Origin: Deltaproteobacteria bacterium IMCC39146
Lineage (GTDB): Bacteria > Desulfobacterota > Desulfuromonadia > Desulfuromonadales > BM103
Direction: 5' to 3'
Length of the DNA stretch: 64,000 nt
Assembly (NCBI GenBank): GCA_030005635.1
Contig: JARUHP010000003.1
Location: 62,001-126,000 of the forward strand
Position numbers and translations under genes: made by a program. How positions within the stretch are numbered: the first letter of the stretch is position 1; every line of letters begins with the position of its first letter. Positions 27,305 through 36,228 of this stretch are shown here, one piece after another. The notes below the pieces were generated by a model. It made no database searches and was not told the origin of the DNA. It saw nothing but the letters and a program-made list of their open reading frames with translations.

Positions 27305-27571
27305 TTATTTGCTGAGCAGTTGCACAACAGTGTCGGTAAAGGGGTTAGCAAAGAGGATAATCATGGCAACAACGAGGCAGTAGATTGCCAGAGACTCAAT
27401 CATCGCCAGACCGACCAGCATAACAGTCATGATCTTGCCGCTTGCGCCGGGGTTGCGAGCAACACCTTCAACGGCTTTCGAGATAGCCACACCCTGACCA
27501 ATACCAGTACCAAAAGAGCCGAGACCCATGCCGACTGCAGCAGCCATTACACACCAAGCAAAATACTCCAT
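27305..27571 (-). CDS. atpE: ATP synthase F0 subunit c
   Basis: 88-residue two-helix hairpin that forms the ion-carrying rotor ring. Helix 1 contains the glycine pattern [14 protein letters not shown] and the loop is ARNPGASGK. The ion-binding carboxylate is Glu59 in AMIESLAIY. Gln26, Glu59, Ser60 and Tyr64 are spaced like the Na+-coordinating residues of Ilyobacter tartaricus subunit c (Gln32, Glu65, Ser66, Tyr70), but the Thr67 equivalent is Leu61. Proton or sodium coupling is therefore open. It is the last gene of atpZ-atpI-atpB-atpE; AAGGAG precedes the start. Confidence 0.97.
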   Translation of the reverse strand: MEYFAWCVMAAAVGMGLGSFGTGIGQGVAISKAVEGVARNPGASGKIMTVMLVGLAMIESLAIYCLVVAMIILFANPFTDTVVQLLSK

Positions 27572-27641
27572 TTTTCTACTCCTTATTTGTTAGTGACCTA
27601 TTTTCCTATACGATATAGGACGCAAGCACGGGCATCCGTGC

Positions 27642-28316
27642 TTAGTGAGCTTCTTCGAGTGAGCCGGCAATGTAAATCATTGCCAGCAACATGAATACGA
27701 ACGTCTGGATGAATGCAACCAGAATACCCATCAGCATCAATGGTAATGGAACCAGAAAAGGCACCAGGGTAAAGAAAATCATCAAAACGATTTCATGGCC
27801 ATACATGTTGCCGAACAGACGCAAGGTCAGCGACAGGGGACGTGCCATGTGACCAACGAGTTCAATCGGAATCATTAAAGGTGCCAGCCAACCGATCGGT
27901 CCACAAAAATGCTTAAAATAACCGATGCCATGCTCCTTGATGCCAACGATGTGCGTCATGGAAAAGACGGTCAGGGCTATCGCAGCATTGGTGTTCAGAT
28001 TGGCGGTCGGTGGATAGAATCCGGGGATCAGGGCAATCAGGTTTGAGACGAGGATAAAAAAAGCAATGGTTGCAATCAGCGGGAAATAGGCTTTCCCCTT
28101 CGGCCCCATAGTCTCTTCAATCATGTTTTCAATGCCATCAACCGCGATCTCGAGGACATTCTGCAGACCGGTCGGAACCGTTTTGATGTTACGTTTGACG
28201 AGAACAGCAACAAGGATCAGCATTGCCATGACCAGCCATGTATAGGTGACATGGGTGCCAATGTGCAGGTGTAGTTGACGTTCGAGCCATTCCAGAATAA
28301 TAAACGGATGTGTCAT
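27642..28316 (-). CDS. atpB: ATP synthase F0 subunit a
   Basis: 224-residue stator channel subunit of the inner membrane. The essential Arg is in the helix [15 protein letters not shown]. Other helices are clear, including the C-terminal [22 protein letters not shown]. It sits 22 bases after atpI and 70 bases before atpE. F1 genes are absent from the neighbourhood, as in Geobacter relatives where atpBE lies apart from the F1 operon. Confidence 0.97.
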   Translation of the reverse strand: MTHPFIILEWLERQLHLHIGTHVTYTWLVMAMLILVAVLVKRNIKTVPTGLQNVLEIAVDGIENMIEETMGPKGKAYFPLIATIAFFILVSNLIALIPGFYPPTANLNTNAAIALTVFSMTHIVGIKEHGIGYFKHFCGPIGWLAPLMIPIELVGHMARPLSLTLRLFGNMYGHEIVLMIFFTLVPFLVPLPLMLMGILVAFIQTFVFMLLAMIYIAGSLEEAH

Positions 28317-28337
28317 GGTACCTGAAGCCTCCTCTAC

Positions 28338-28700
28338 TTATAACGCGCGTTGTGCTGTCATCCAAAACAGGTTGATAATCACAACCGAGAGTCCGATCAC
28401 CAAGCCGATGATATGGATTTTTACAATTGCAATCAGGAGGCCCAGAATTACCGCTAAAATGGCCAATCTGATAAAACAACCAAACATATAACTGAATCTA
28501 GTGCCGCCCGTTGCTTGGCCCAAGAGCCGATTCAATGAGCTGCGTAGTGAAATAAATCCGCCGATAGCGATCAACCCGCCGACCAGAATCCCAATACTCA
28601 AGCCAAGATTGCAGAAAGGCAGACTGCCAAGCAGCAGAAAGGTCAGAATGATCCAGTTACGCCGTGCCAGTTGCGAAGGCAGCAGCTCAATCTGATCCAT
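28338..28700 (-). CDS. atpI: ATP synthase subunit I (AtpI-like)
   Basis: 120 residues with four hydrophobic helices (for example NWIILTFLLLGSLPFCNLGLSIGILVGG), matching the ATP_synt_I family, thought to help assemble the c-ring. The ATG at 28700 gives MDQIELLPSQ and overlaps the atpZ stop by 14 bases; the longer frame reaching 28739 runs deep into atpZ. Direct evidence is helix pattern and position before atpB. Confidence 0.82.
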   Translation of the reverse strand: MDQIELLPSQLARRNWIILTFLLLGSLPFCNLGLSIGILVGGLIAIGGFISLRSSLNRLLGQATGGTRFSYMFGCFIRLAILAVILGLLIAIVKIHIIGLVIGLSVVIINLFWMTAQRAL

Positions 28701-28950
28701 TATCCTTCTGGTCCTTTTCTTCCTTTGTTTCAAGTTCACGCATTCCGCGTCGGGTCAGAATGAAGATGTTACGAAATCCTGCCGCAATGCCGATGCCGAG
28801 CCAGATCAAGGTCATCCAAGGGGATGTCTCTAGCCACTTGTCCAGGTAGATACCGATATACAGGCCAATAAAAGTAGCCGCCACCATAGATATCCCGATG
28901 CTTGATAAAAAGCTCAGAGATTTCATGAGTTGGCGTTTGTCTTCGGCCAT
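28687..28950 (-). CDS. atpZ: AtpZ-like small membrane protein
   Basis: 87 residues with two helices: SIGISMVAATFIGLYIGIYLDKWL and WMTLIWLGIGIAAGFRNIFIL, the standard pattern of the AtpZ/AtpI family that opens many ATP synthase operons. The charged tail is rich in Lys and Glu. It is the first gene of the F0 operon, and its stop overlaps the atpI start. Confidence 0.82.
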   Translation of the reverse strand: MAEDKRQLMKSLSFLSSIGISMVAATFIGLYIGIYLDKWLETSPWMTLIWLGIGIAAGFRNIFILTRRGMRELETKEEKDQKDNGSD

Positions 28951-29044
28951 AATAATTGTATACAGAATACACCTAGGGGTTTAAACCCACTCTAAATAGC
29001 ACAGGGGTTTAGGGCTGTCAACCGGTTTTTCTGTACCTTTCCTG

Positions 29045-29320
29045 TTAGTTTGGCCGGCCTCCAAGGGAGACCAAAGTCAGTATTGCAAAGCCGATTATCC
29101 CGGCCAGTGAGCTCTGGTAAGCGTAGTAGGGCCAGGCGACTTTGCCGGTACTGTCCAGGCTGATCTTTCGATATTGCTTCAGGTGCTTGTGCACCTGCCA
29201 GCGAATCTCGAAAAAGCTGACCTTTATGCCGGCCCGCGCCATGGCCCGCAAGATCAGGATCGAACAGACGAAGTTAAGAACTCCCGCTGCGATGAAGCCG
29301 TAAAACAAGTAAATGGTCAC
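29045..29320 (-). CDS. Small two-span membrane protein, unknown
   Basis: 91 residues from a GTG start with GGAG 7 bases before it. A helix at 2-26 (FYGFIAAGVLNFVCSILIL) and a C-terminal helix (SLAGIIGFAILTLVSLGG) flank a basic, soluble middle (RWQVHKHLKQYRK). No family recognised. It lies between the helicase/S4 pair and the ATP synthase operon on the same strand. Confidence 0.6.
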   Translation of the reverse strand: MTIYLFYGFIAAGVLNFVCSILILRAMARAGIKVSFFEIRWQVHKHLKQYRKISLDSTGKVAWPYYAYQSSLAGIIGFAILTLVSLGGRPN

Positions 29321-29359
29321 GAAACGACTCCGTTTCGTTGTGAAGCAAAGGCCCTGATG

Positions 29360-29569
29360 TTAACTGACGGCAATCTGTTCACCGTTTAACTCGATGATCT
29401 GTCCACCACGAATCTTGCAGCGTTTGCGCAACTCCACATTGCCATCGACCGTAACCAGGCCATCGCCGATCAACAGCTTGGCGACACCGCCACTCTCGCA
29501 GAGGCCGGTGACTTTCAGCAGGCTGTGCAGTGCAATGTACTCATGGCCAGAGAGGTCAAATTCAATCAT
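29360..29569 (-). CDS. S4-domain RNA-binding protein (YbcJ-like)
   Basis: 69 residues that make up a single S4 fold: LLKVTGLCESGGVAKLLIGDG, then VTVDGNVELRKRCKIRGGQII. Stand-alone S4 proteins of this size bind structured RNA. Its ATG overlaps the stop of the DEAD-box helicase gene (ATGA), so the two are translationally coupled, which points to a joint role in RNA or ribosome handling. Confidence 0.85.
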   Translation of the reverse strand: MIEFDLSGHEYIALHSLLKVTGLCESGGVAKLLIGDGLVTVDGNVELRKRCKIRGGQIIELNGEQIAVS

Positions 29570-31320
29570 GGTTTTTTCGGTCGCCCTGGACGACTGCGGG
29601 GGAACTTTTTCCCGCCCGGTTTGAAGAGCTTGCCTTCGCTGCTTCTTGGCCCACCTTTGCGCTTGCCCTTGTTCTCAAAGTCAGGAGCTTGCTCGTCGGC
29701 AGGGGTTATCTGCAACTGTTGTCCGCAGACCCAGACTTTTTGCAGCTGACGAAAGGTTGCCGAGGGCATGTCATTGGGAAGGTCAACCAGGCAATGATCG
29801 TTATGGATCTTGATCTGGCCGATATCCCGGCTTCTGATATTTGCTTCATTGGCGATGGCGCCGACAATATGTTTCGGTTCGACACCGTGGTTGCGGCCGA
29901 CCTCGATTCGGTAGCGCATCAGGTTGCCGTCAGAAGCATCTTTCTCGCGTCTCTGCCGTGGGCCCCTGTCGTCGCGATCAACAGCTTCTTCGATTACGCC
30001 ATCGTCAACCTGCAAAGGCCTGTCTTTTTGTACCAGGTAGGCAAGGGTTGCCGCAATTCTTCTCAGGCCGACATCGTACTGATGTTGATAGCTGTCGATC
30101 AACTCTTCGAAAAACTCCAGATCCTGCGACTCCATGGCTTCTGCAATCTGTTCCTTGAAGAGATCGCTGCGGCGATTGGAGATATCCTTGCGACTCGGCA
30201 GGCTCATTGCGGTGATCGGCTGGCGAGTTGCCCGCTCGATGGCGGCCAGCATGCGCCTTTCTCTGGGCGCGACGAAAAGGATCGCCTGACCCATGCGACC
30301 GGCACGTCCTGTACGGCCAATGCGGTGGACATAGGCTTCGGTATCGTAAGGAATGTCGTAATTGACAACATGGCTGATGCGCTTGACATCCAGCCCTCGG
30401 GCTGCGACATCGGTGGCAACGACGATATCCAGGGTTCCGGCTTTCAAGCGTTCTACAGTTTTCTCACGCAGAGTCTGGGTCATGTCACCGTTGAGGGGTG
30501 CGCAGGAAAAACCTCGCGATTCCAACTTCTCGGAAAGTTCAACCGTTGCGATCTTGGTCCGTACGAAGACAATCATGCCCTCGATCTCTTCCGCTTCGAG
30601 GATACGGGTGAGAGCATCGAGTTTATGCAACCCCTTGACCTGCCAGAAGCGTTGGACAATGGTGTCGACGGTTGAGGTCTTTGTTTTGATCTGAATTTCG
30701 AGCGGATCTTTCATGTGCTGGCGGGCAATTCTCAAGACTTCTTTTGGCATGGTCGCCGAGAAGAGAGCCGTCTGCCGTTCTGCCGGAGTGTCCTTCAGGA
30801 TCTGTTCAACATCGTCAACAAATCCCATGCGTAGCATTTCGTCAGCTTCGTCGAGGACAACGCAAGCGAGCTCACTCAGGTTCAAGGTGCCGCGGCGCAG
30901 GTGGTCCTGGATGCGTCCCGGAGTTCCGACCACTACGTGGACGCCACGATGTAACTGGCGCAGTTGCTGGCTCATGCTTTGGCCGCCATAAACCGGCAGA
31001 ACCTGGAAGCCCTTCATGTGGCGGGCATAGGTGCGAATCGCTTCGGAGACCTGCAGGGCCAGTTCGCGGGTCGGAGTGAGAACCAGAATTTGTGGGGTTT
31101 TCTTCTTCAGGTCGAGGCGGCTCAACAGAGGCAGAGCAAAAGCGGCTGTTTTCCCGGTGCCGGTCTGGGCCTGGCCAAGGAGGTCGCGACCTTCGAGTAG
31201 CGGTGGAATACTGCGTGCCTGAATTGGTGAAGGTGTTTCATAACCGACTTCTTTAATCACCTTGTTAATTGCCGGGGCAAGGTTTAGCTCGGCAAAGGTT
31301 GTCAAAATTTCTTCTGTCAT
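29566..31320 (-). CDS. deaD: DEAD-box RNA helicase with C-terminal DbpA-type RNA-binding domain
   Basis: 584 residues. The Q-motif is in YETPSPIQARSIPPL, motif I is AQTGTGKTA, motif II is VLDEADEM, motif III is FSATMP and motif VI is HRIGRTGRAG. Residues about 460-530 (RYRIEVGRNHGVEPKHIVGAI and on) fit the DbpA/CsdA RNA-binding fold. A basic, low-complexity tail (KGKRKGGPRSSEGK) ends it. The family unwinds structured RNA in ribosome assembly and cold adaptation. Confidence 0.93.
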   Translation of the reverse strand: MTEEILTTFAELNLAPAINKVIKEVGYETPSPIQARSIPPLLEGRDLLGQAQTGTGKTAAFALPLLSRLDLKKKTPQILVLTPTRELALQVSEAIRTYARHMKGFQVLPVYGGQSMSQQLRQLHRGVHVVVGTPGRIQDHLRRGTLNLSELACVVLDEADEMLRMGFVDDVEQILKDTPAERQTALFSATMPKEVLRIARQHMKDPLEIQIKTKTSTVDTIVQRFWQVKGLHKLDALTRILEAEEIEGMIVFVRTKIATVELSEKLESRGFSCAPLNGDMTQTLREKTVERLKAGTLDIVVATDVAARGLDVKRISHVVNYDIPYDTEAYVHRIGRTGRAGRMGQAILFVAPRERRMLAAIERATRQPITAMSLPSRKDISNRRSDLFKEQIAEAMESQDLEFFEELIDSYQHQYDVGLRRIAATLAYLVQKDRPLQVDDGVIEEAVDRDDRGPRQRREKDASDGNLMRYRIEVGRNHGVEPKHIVGAIANEANIRSRDIGQIKIHNDHCLVDLPNDMPSATFRQLQKVWVCGQQLQITPADEQAPDFENKGKRKGGPRSSEGKLFKPGGKKFPRSRPGRPKKP

Positions 31321-31491
31321 GGTTTTCCTATGTTTTTGCGGGGTAGAAAATTATGGTCAATCTGGGCTGAGTGGCTGCCGGAGAGAGAAATATAGTAGCA
31401 TTCTACATCATTATTAAGGAGTAGGAGGTCGGCGAACTTAACCTATCGGTCAAACGAGTGCAACTTTTAACCTGCCTGGCAAGAAAAAAAC

Positions 31492-31932
31492 TCAGCGCGA
31501 ACCGAGCTTTGCGAGCAAAATGCCGACACTTCGATTGAGAAAGTGCCCGCGGGCCAGAGAAGTAAAGTAAGGCTCTTTGCGAAAGCCGAGTCGATTAAGC
31601 TCATCTATAATCGGCTGGTGGCGTTTGAATTTGAGTCCCTTGCGGAAAGTTTTCATGGCAGCTTGCTTCTTGCCGGTCATGAGGTGGATGCGGCTGAGTT
31701 GGTAATAATGGTCAGGGTTGTTGGGCTCGGCATGAAGAGCCTCCAGGCAGAGAGCACGGGCTTGTTTGTACTGGCGACGTTCCCTGGCAAGGCAATAAGC
31801 CAGTTTGGATTTAACTCCAGGTAAAGGTTCAATGACGTGGGCTGCTTCGAATTGCAAGAGCGCGACCAGGGTTTCATCACGCTCCAGGGCGCGTTCCGCT
31901 TTCTGGAGCAGGCTGTTGATGGTTTCTGACAT
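31492..31932 (-). CDS. Small TPR protein
   Basis: 146 residues built from helical repeats of TPR type (for example ALCLEALHAEPNNPDHYYQLSRIHLMTGKKQAAMKTFRKGLKF). No signal peptide or membrane helix, so cytoplasmic. The basic C-terminal part (FRKEPYFTSLARGHFLNRSVG) is not a repeat. GGAG is 8 bases upstream of the ATG. Function unknown; TPR proteins act as protein-binding scaffolds. Confidence 0.75.
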   Translation of the reverse strand: MSETINSLLQKAERALERDETLVALLQFEAAHVIEPLPGVKSKLAYCLARERRQYKQARALCLEALHAEPNNPDHYYQLSRIHLMTGKKQAAMKTFRKGLKFKRHQPIIDELNRLGFRKEPYFTSLARGHFLNRSVGILLAKLGSR

Positions 31933-32217
31933 TCAATCGTCTCCTGTGCTGAGCCCTTAGGTTTAAGAGTAACCCAAGCAGGACTTCTCGGCAATAATTG
32001 ATGAAGAAAGGTGGCTTGGGCTGGCCTGTGCGTTATTGTTACGAGACATGGCCAGACCCTCACCTGCTGGTTTTTATAGATTAAATCGCCCTCTGGAAGA
32101 GTGCATAAAGAGTTGCCTGAGGTGACGCACTGAGGTATTGTAAGCCGTTAATTTTTAAATTTAATTCTCAATTTTGCCAGCGTTTTTAATCGCTGCTATC
32201 AGGTAATGAGGTGCTCT

Positions 32218-33015
32218 ATGGGTTTACTGCGCCAGTTTGTGATTTTAACGGCAATCCTGCTCTTTATGGTTGGGGGGGGGTGGGCTGAAGGCGTGCTGCG
32301 TTACGCTGGTGCTACCACGTTACAGCGCTTTTTCATGCCTGAGGTCGGTCGAATATTTACCAATGATACTGCGATAAAGTTGAATATAGAGGGCGGCAAC
32401 ACCGGTCCCGGAATCAAGGCTCTCCTGAATGGTGATGTTGATATGGCCGGAGCCGGACGACTCTTGACAGATGCAGAGAAGCAGCAGGGCTTGGTCGAGC
32501 ATTTTCTCGGTTGGGATGTCCTGGCGATTGTCGTCCACGAAGATAATCCCTTGGAAGATTTGACCCGCAAACAGCTGCAGGGCATATTCTCTGGCGAGTT
32601 GACGAATTGGCAGCAGGTCGGTGGTGCAGATAACCCTATTGTCGTGGTCACCAGCCCGAAGGGCTCAGGGATGCGCAATGCCTTGAAAAAAATGATTCTG
32701 CGCGAAAAAGATTATCTCAACAGGGAAATTGTTTCGGCAATCGTTGCGGCCTCTGATCAGCAGGTCAGTATGTTCTCGGTTGGAATAACCGCCCTGAGTC
32801 GGAGTATGCTCGACGCCGGTCATGTCAAGGCGATCAAAGTGGATGGTGTCGCAGCAACGGCGGAAAATGTTGCTGCGGGAAAATACCCGTTGATCAAACC
32901 ACTGACCCTAGTGACCAATGGTGAACCGCAAGGCAACTTGGCTCGTTTCATCGACCTGGTCAAGAGCCCAAAGGGTAAAGGGGCGTTAAAGAGAAGTTTT
33001 GTTCCCGCAGAATAA
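32218..33015 (+). CDS. PstS-like periplasmic substrate-binding protein without transporter
   Basis: 265 residues. A hydrophobic signal (RQFVILTAILLFMVGGGWAEG) precedes a PBP fold resembling phosphate-binding PstS proteins: LRYAGATTLQRFFMPEV, GGNTGPGIKALLNGDVDMAGAGR, and SPKGSGMRNALK. No ABC permease or ATPase is near. The next gene, 47 bases on, is a chemoreceptor, so it may present a ligand to that receptor. The ATG at 32218 is preceded by GAGGTG; an upstream ATG at 32206 is possible. Confidence 0.8.
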   Translation: MGLLRQFVILTAILLFMVGGGWAEGVLRYAGATTLQRFFMPEVGRIFTNDTAIKLNIEGGNTGPGIKALLNGDVDMAGAGRLLTDAEKQQGLVEHFLGWDVLAIVVHEDNPLEDLTRKQLQGIFSGELTNWQQVGGADNPIVVVTSPKGSGMRNALKKMILREKDYLNREIVSAIVAASDQQVSMFSVGITALSRSMLDAGHVKAIKVDGVAATAENVAAGKYPLIKPLTLVTNGEPQGNLARFIDLVKSPKGKGALKRSFVPAE

Positions 33016-33062
33016 TGGGCAGATAACGACAGACGATATTATCGTGGAAGGATGTTGAGTTT

Positions 33063-35426
33063 ATGAAGTTGCGTTCAAAAATACTTTTAGCACTGGTTTC
33101 GGTGAGTGTTATTCCCCTTGTGATTTCTCTGCTGATGATTGGTGGCATGGTTTCTGACGAGCTCGAAGTGCAGATGCAGGTGCGTGCGCAGGATTCCGCC
33201 AATTTTATCGAGCAGACGACGACCAGAACATCGACCGAAAACTTAACGCTGATACGGATGCTGGCCAGTAACCCTTTCATGGTCAATGCCGTCTATTCAG
33301 CAGGCTTGAGTAACGATAACGATCAACTGGTCAGTGTTATTAACAACATGGAAGACCTGCCTTTTGACCAGATACAGGTCCTCGATAAGAAAGGGGCGCG
33401 ACTTTACCGTGCTTTTGCCAATGGCTACGAAGAAATTCCTGCCACTTCGGGGGTTGAACAACCGGTTATTGAAGCGAGTCTGGAAGGTGAAGACTATGCC
33501 GAAAGCGGCATGTTCGATGGCCGCATGGCGATCACCGCAGCAGCACCTATCAGTATGTATGGTGAACCTGTCGGCCACCTTGTCGGAGTCACTTATTTCG
33601 ATAAAACCCTGGCGACCCGTTTGAAAGCCCTCAGCCGTATGGATATCGCTTTCTTTGATGAAACAGGAGTCTTTGCCTCAACGGACCCGGAGCTCTCAGC
33701 TCTTGACTTGAATGCCATTCTCAAGGAGAGCAGTTACGAAGCAGAGATCCATGGAGCTAAGCACCGTATTTTTTATAACTCGATTGGCGGCAAGAATCGT
33801 GGTGTGCTGATGGCCCTGGATATCACCAAGCTGGATGAAGCCAACAGTAACCTTCAGCAGGGCCTGTTGCTAATAACTCTCATCGTCGCGGTCATCTCAG
33901 TTGTTATTGGCTTGCTCGTAGCGACCGGTATCATCCGGCCTTTGCGCGAAGTGGTTGCCAATTTGCGGGAGATTTCCGCTGGTGGTGGCGACCTGAGTCG
34001 GGAGTTAACCGTCCGTACCTCCGATGAAGTCGGTGAACTCTCTGAGTGTTTCAACGCTTTTCTGGCTAGTCAGCGTGAGATGGTGGGGCGCCTGCGTGAG
34101 GTGACCAATGATCTGGCGGCGGCTAATGGACAGATTCGCAACTCGTCTCACGAAGTCATGGAGGGCGCGGTTCGTCAATCACAGGCCCTGGAGGAGTCTT
34201 CCAAGGCGATCGAGGGGATCGATGAGGCCGCTGGAGGTATTGCCGAAAGCACGGGCAATCTGGTTACGGCTGCGGAAGAGAGCTCTTCTGCGACCCTGGA
34301 ACTTGGTGCCACGATCGAGGAAATTGCCTCGCAGATGGAGAAACTCTTCAGCACAGTTGACGAAGTCTCCAGCTCTATCAACGAGATGTCGGTTGCCAGT
34401 CAGGAAGTGGCCGAGAATGTCGGTATTCTCTCCTCTTCAACCGAGGTGACGGTTTCGTCGATGCTGGAGATGGACGCGTCGATCAAGGAAATCGAAGGCA
34501 ATGCCGTTGAAACCAGTAAGCTTGCCAGCGAGGCGGCAGAAGACGCTCAACGTGGTATGCAGACGGTTGAAGAGACGATTCGCGGCATTGAATCGATCCG
34601 GCAGACCGTTGATCGCGCCAGCGAGGCGATTATGGATCTGGGTGATCAGTCTAGCGCGATCGGCAAGATCCTGACCGTTATCGATGAAGTGGCTGACCAG
34701 ACCAGTCTGCTGGCACTGAATGCGGCGATAATTGCCGCCCAGGCAGGAGAGCATGGTAAAGGCTTTGCCGTGGTCGCTGTTGAGATTCGCGAGTTAGCCG
34801 AACGTACGGCCGTCTCGACCAGGGAAATCGGTACCATCATCACCAACCTCCAGGAAGGAACCCAGGAGGCGGTTGTTGCCATGAAGGCAGGTAGTGAGCA
34901 GGTTCACCAGGAAGTGAAGCGCTCCAAGGACTCCAGCGTTGCTTTGGAGAAAATCCGCAGCAGTACGCTGAAAGCGATGGACCAGGTGAACGGTATTGTC
35001 CGTGCAACAGAGGAACAATCCCGGGGCAGTCGCCAGGTTACCGATTCCATGAACCAGGTGGCCTCCATGCTGGAGCAGATTTCTTCGGCGATTAACCAGC
35101 AGACATCAGGTGCCCGTCAGCTTGCCGAAGGCGCCGAGTCAATGCGTGACATTGCAGCCCACGGTAAGCAGAGCACCAGTGAGCAGGCGAAAGGCAGTCG
35201 CCAGATTAACGAAAGTATGGAGCAGATTCGTTCCATGATCTCGCTTATCGATGATTCTACGCGTTCATTGACCCAGCGCAGTCGTGATGTCGTCGACGCG
35301 GTAGGCAGTGTCCATAAGGTCGCCGAGAGCAACGCCAGTCGTACGGCAGAGCTGGATCACGTGGTAGAAACGCTGACGCGTCTGACCGCTGCTCTTGAAG
35401 AGGAGGTCGGGGTCTTCAAGATATGA
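33063..35426 (+). CDS. Methyl-accepting chemotaxis protein
   Basis: 787 residues. A membrane helix at about 7-30 and another near 270-295 flank a periplasmic, Cache-like sensor of about 240 residues. Then come HAMP ([16 protein letters not shown]) and a long signalling coiled coil with its tip around [20 protein letters not shown]. That tip sequence marks a different receptor class from the receptor at 3246 (NAAIEAAGAGE), so it should pair with another CheA. No C-terminal CheR-tethering peptide is seen. The stop overlaps the start of the metallo-hydrolase gene by 4 bases, and a PstS-like gene precedes it. Confidence 0.92.
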   Translation: MKLRSKILLALVSVSVIPLVISLLMIGGMVSDELEVQMQVRAQDSANFIEQTTTRTSTENLTLIRMLASNPFMVNAVYSAGLSNDNDQLVSVINNMEDLPFDQIQVLDKKGARLYRAFANGYEEIPATSGVEQPVIEASLEGEDYAESGMFDGRMAITAAAPISMYGEPVGHLVGVTYFDKTLATRLKALSRMDIAFFDETGVFASTDPELSALDLNAILKESSYEAEIHGAKHRIFYNSIGGKNRGVLMALDITKLDEANSNLQQGLLLITLIVAVISVVIGLLVATGIIRPLREVVANLREISAGGGDLSRELTVRTSDEVGELSECFNAFLASQREMVGRLREVTNDLAAANGQIRNSSHEVMEGAVRQSQALEESSKAIEGIDEAAGGIAESTGNLVTAAEESSSATLELGATIEEIASQMEKLFSTVDEVSSSINEMSVASQEVAENVGILSSSTEVTVSSMLEMDASIKEIEGNAVETSKLASEAAEDAQRGMQTVEETIRGIESIRQTVDRASEAIMDLGDQSSAIGKILTVIDEVADQTSLLALNAAIIAAQAGEHGKGFAVVAVEIRELAERTAVSTREIGTIITNLQEGTQEAVVAMKAGSEQVHQEVKRSKDSSVALEKIRSSTLKAMDQVNGIVRATEEQSRGSRQVTDSMNQVASMLEQISSAINQQTSGARQLAEGAESMRDIAAHGKQSTSEQAKGSRQINESMEQIRSMISLIDDSTRSLTQRSRDVVDAVGSVHKVAESNASRTAELDHVVETLTRLTAALEEEVGVFKI

Positions 35427-36211
35427 CCGGCCTCTCTCTCAAGCTGACAGTGCTGGGTTCGGGAACCAGCACCGGTGTCCCCGTTCTCGGCTGCCACTGC
35501 GCCGTTTGTTCTTCGAGCGATCCACGCAACAACAGAACCCGTTGCAGCGTGTTGCTCGAATGGTCAGGTCGCAAGGTCCTGATCGATACGGCGACCGATT
35601 TTCGTCAACAGGCTTTGCGTGAAGGGATCGAACAGATCGATAGCGTTCTCTTCACCCACGCTCACGCTGATCACGTTCATGGCATTGACGATCTGCGCAC
35701 CTTTACTTTGCGTACCGGCAATGCGATCCCCGCTTATGCTGACCGTGGTGTGCTCGATCGGCTCAAGGGGCTGTTCAGCTACATCTTCAGCGAGTCGGAT
35801 GCGCCTGGTTATCGGCCGCGTCTGCAGGTAAACGAGGTTGTCGGTCCTTTTGACCTGTTTGGCCAAACCGTGGTACCGATTCCCCTGCTGCATGGCCCGG
35901 GTGAATCTTTGGGCTACCGGGTTGGCAACCTGGCTTACATCGTCGATTGCAGTGCTCTGCCCGAATCCTCCTGGCGTCTTCTGCAAGGGGTGGAGGTTCT
36001 GGTCATTGATGCCTTGAGATTTCGAGAGCATGAATCTCATTTCAGTATCAGCGAGGCGATCGAGGTGGCCCAAAAAATAGGAGTGCCGAAAACCCTGCTG
36101 ACTCACTTGACTCATGATATTGATTATCCGCGGCATGCTAAAGGATTACCCGATGGTGTCGAATTTGCCTATGACGGGCAGACCTTGACTTTGCCGCTGC
36201 CCGGAAATTAA
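35423..36211 (+). CDS. PhnP-like metallo-beta-lactamase-fold hydrolase
   Basis: 262 residues. The metal-binding motif THAHADH is at about residues 76-82, a Cys-rich start GCHCAVC (a structural zinc site in PhnP relatives) follows GTSTGVPV, and later ligands are in LLHGPG, DCSALP and LTHLTHD. The family cleaves phosphodiesters or cyclic phosphates; the substrate here is unknown. ATGA overlap with the chemoreceptor gene shows coupled translation. The next gene follows after 17 bases. Confidence 0.88.
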   Translation: MTGLSLKLTVLGSGTSTGVPVLGCHCAVCSSSDPRNNRTRCSVLLEWSGRKVLIDTATDFRQQALREGIEQIDSVLFTHAHADHVHGIDDLRTFTLRTGNAIPAYADRGVLDRLKGLFSYIFSESDAPGYRPRLQVNEVVGPFDLFGQTVVPIPLLHGPGESLGYRVGNLAYIVDCSALPESSWRLLQGVEVLVIDALRFREHESHFSISEAIEVAQKIGVPKTLLTHLTHDIDYPRHAKGLPDGVEFAYDGQTLTLPLPGN

Positions 36212-36228
36212 CAGAACGATAGGACCCT

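Noticed and set aside
28955-28975. TGTATACA near the atpZ start as another copy of the enhancer palindrome
   Set aside because: It lacks the 6-7-6 layout (half sites abut) and there is no -24/-12 promoter next to it.
29530-30675. A 381-codon open frame on the plus strand opposite the DEAD-box helicase gene
   Set aside because: It lies fully antisense to a strongly conserved helicase, has no recognisable motif or ribosome site, and arises from codon bias of the true gene.
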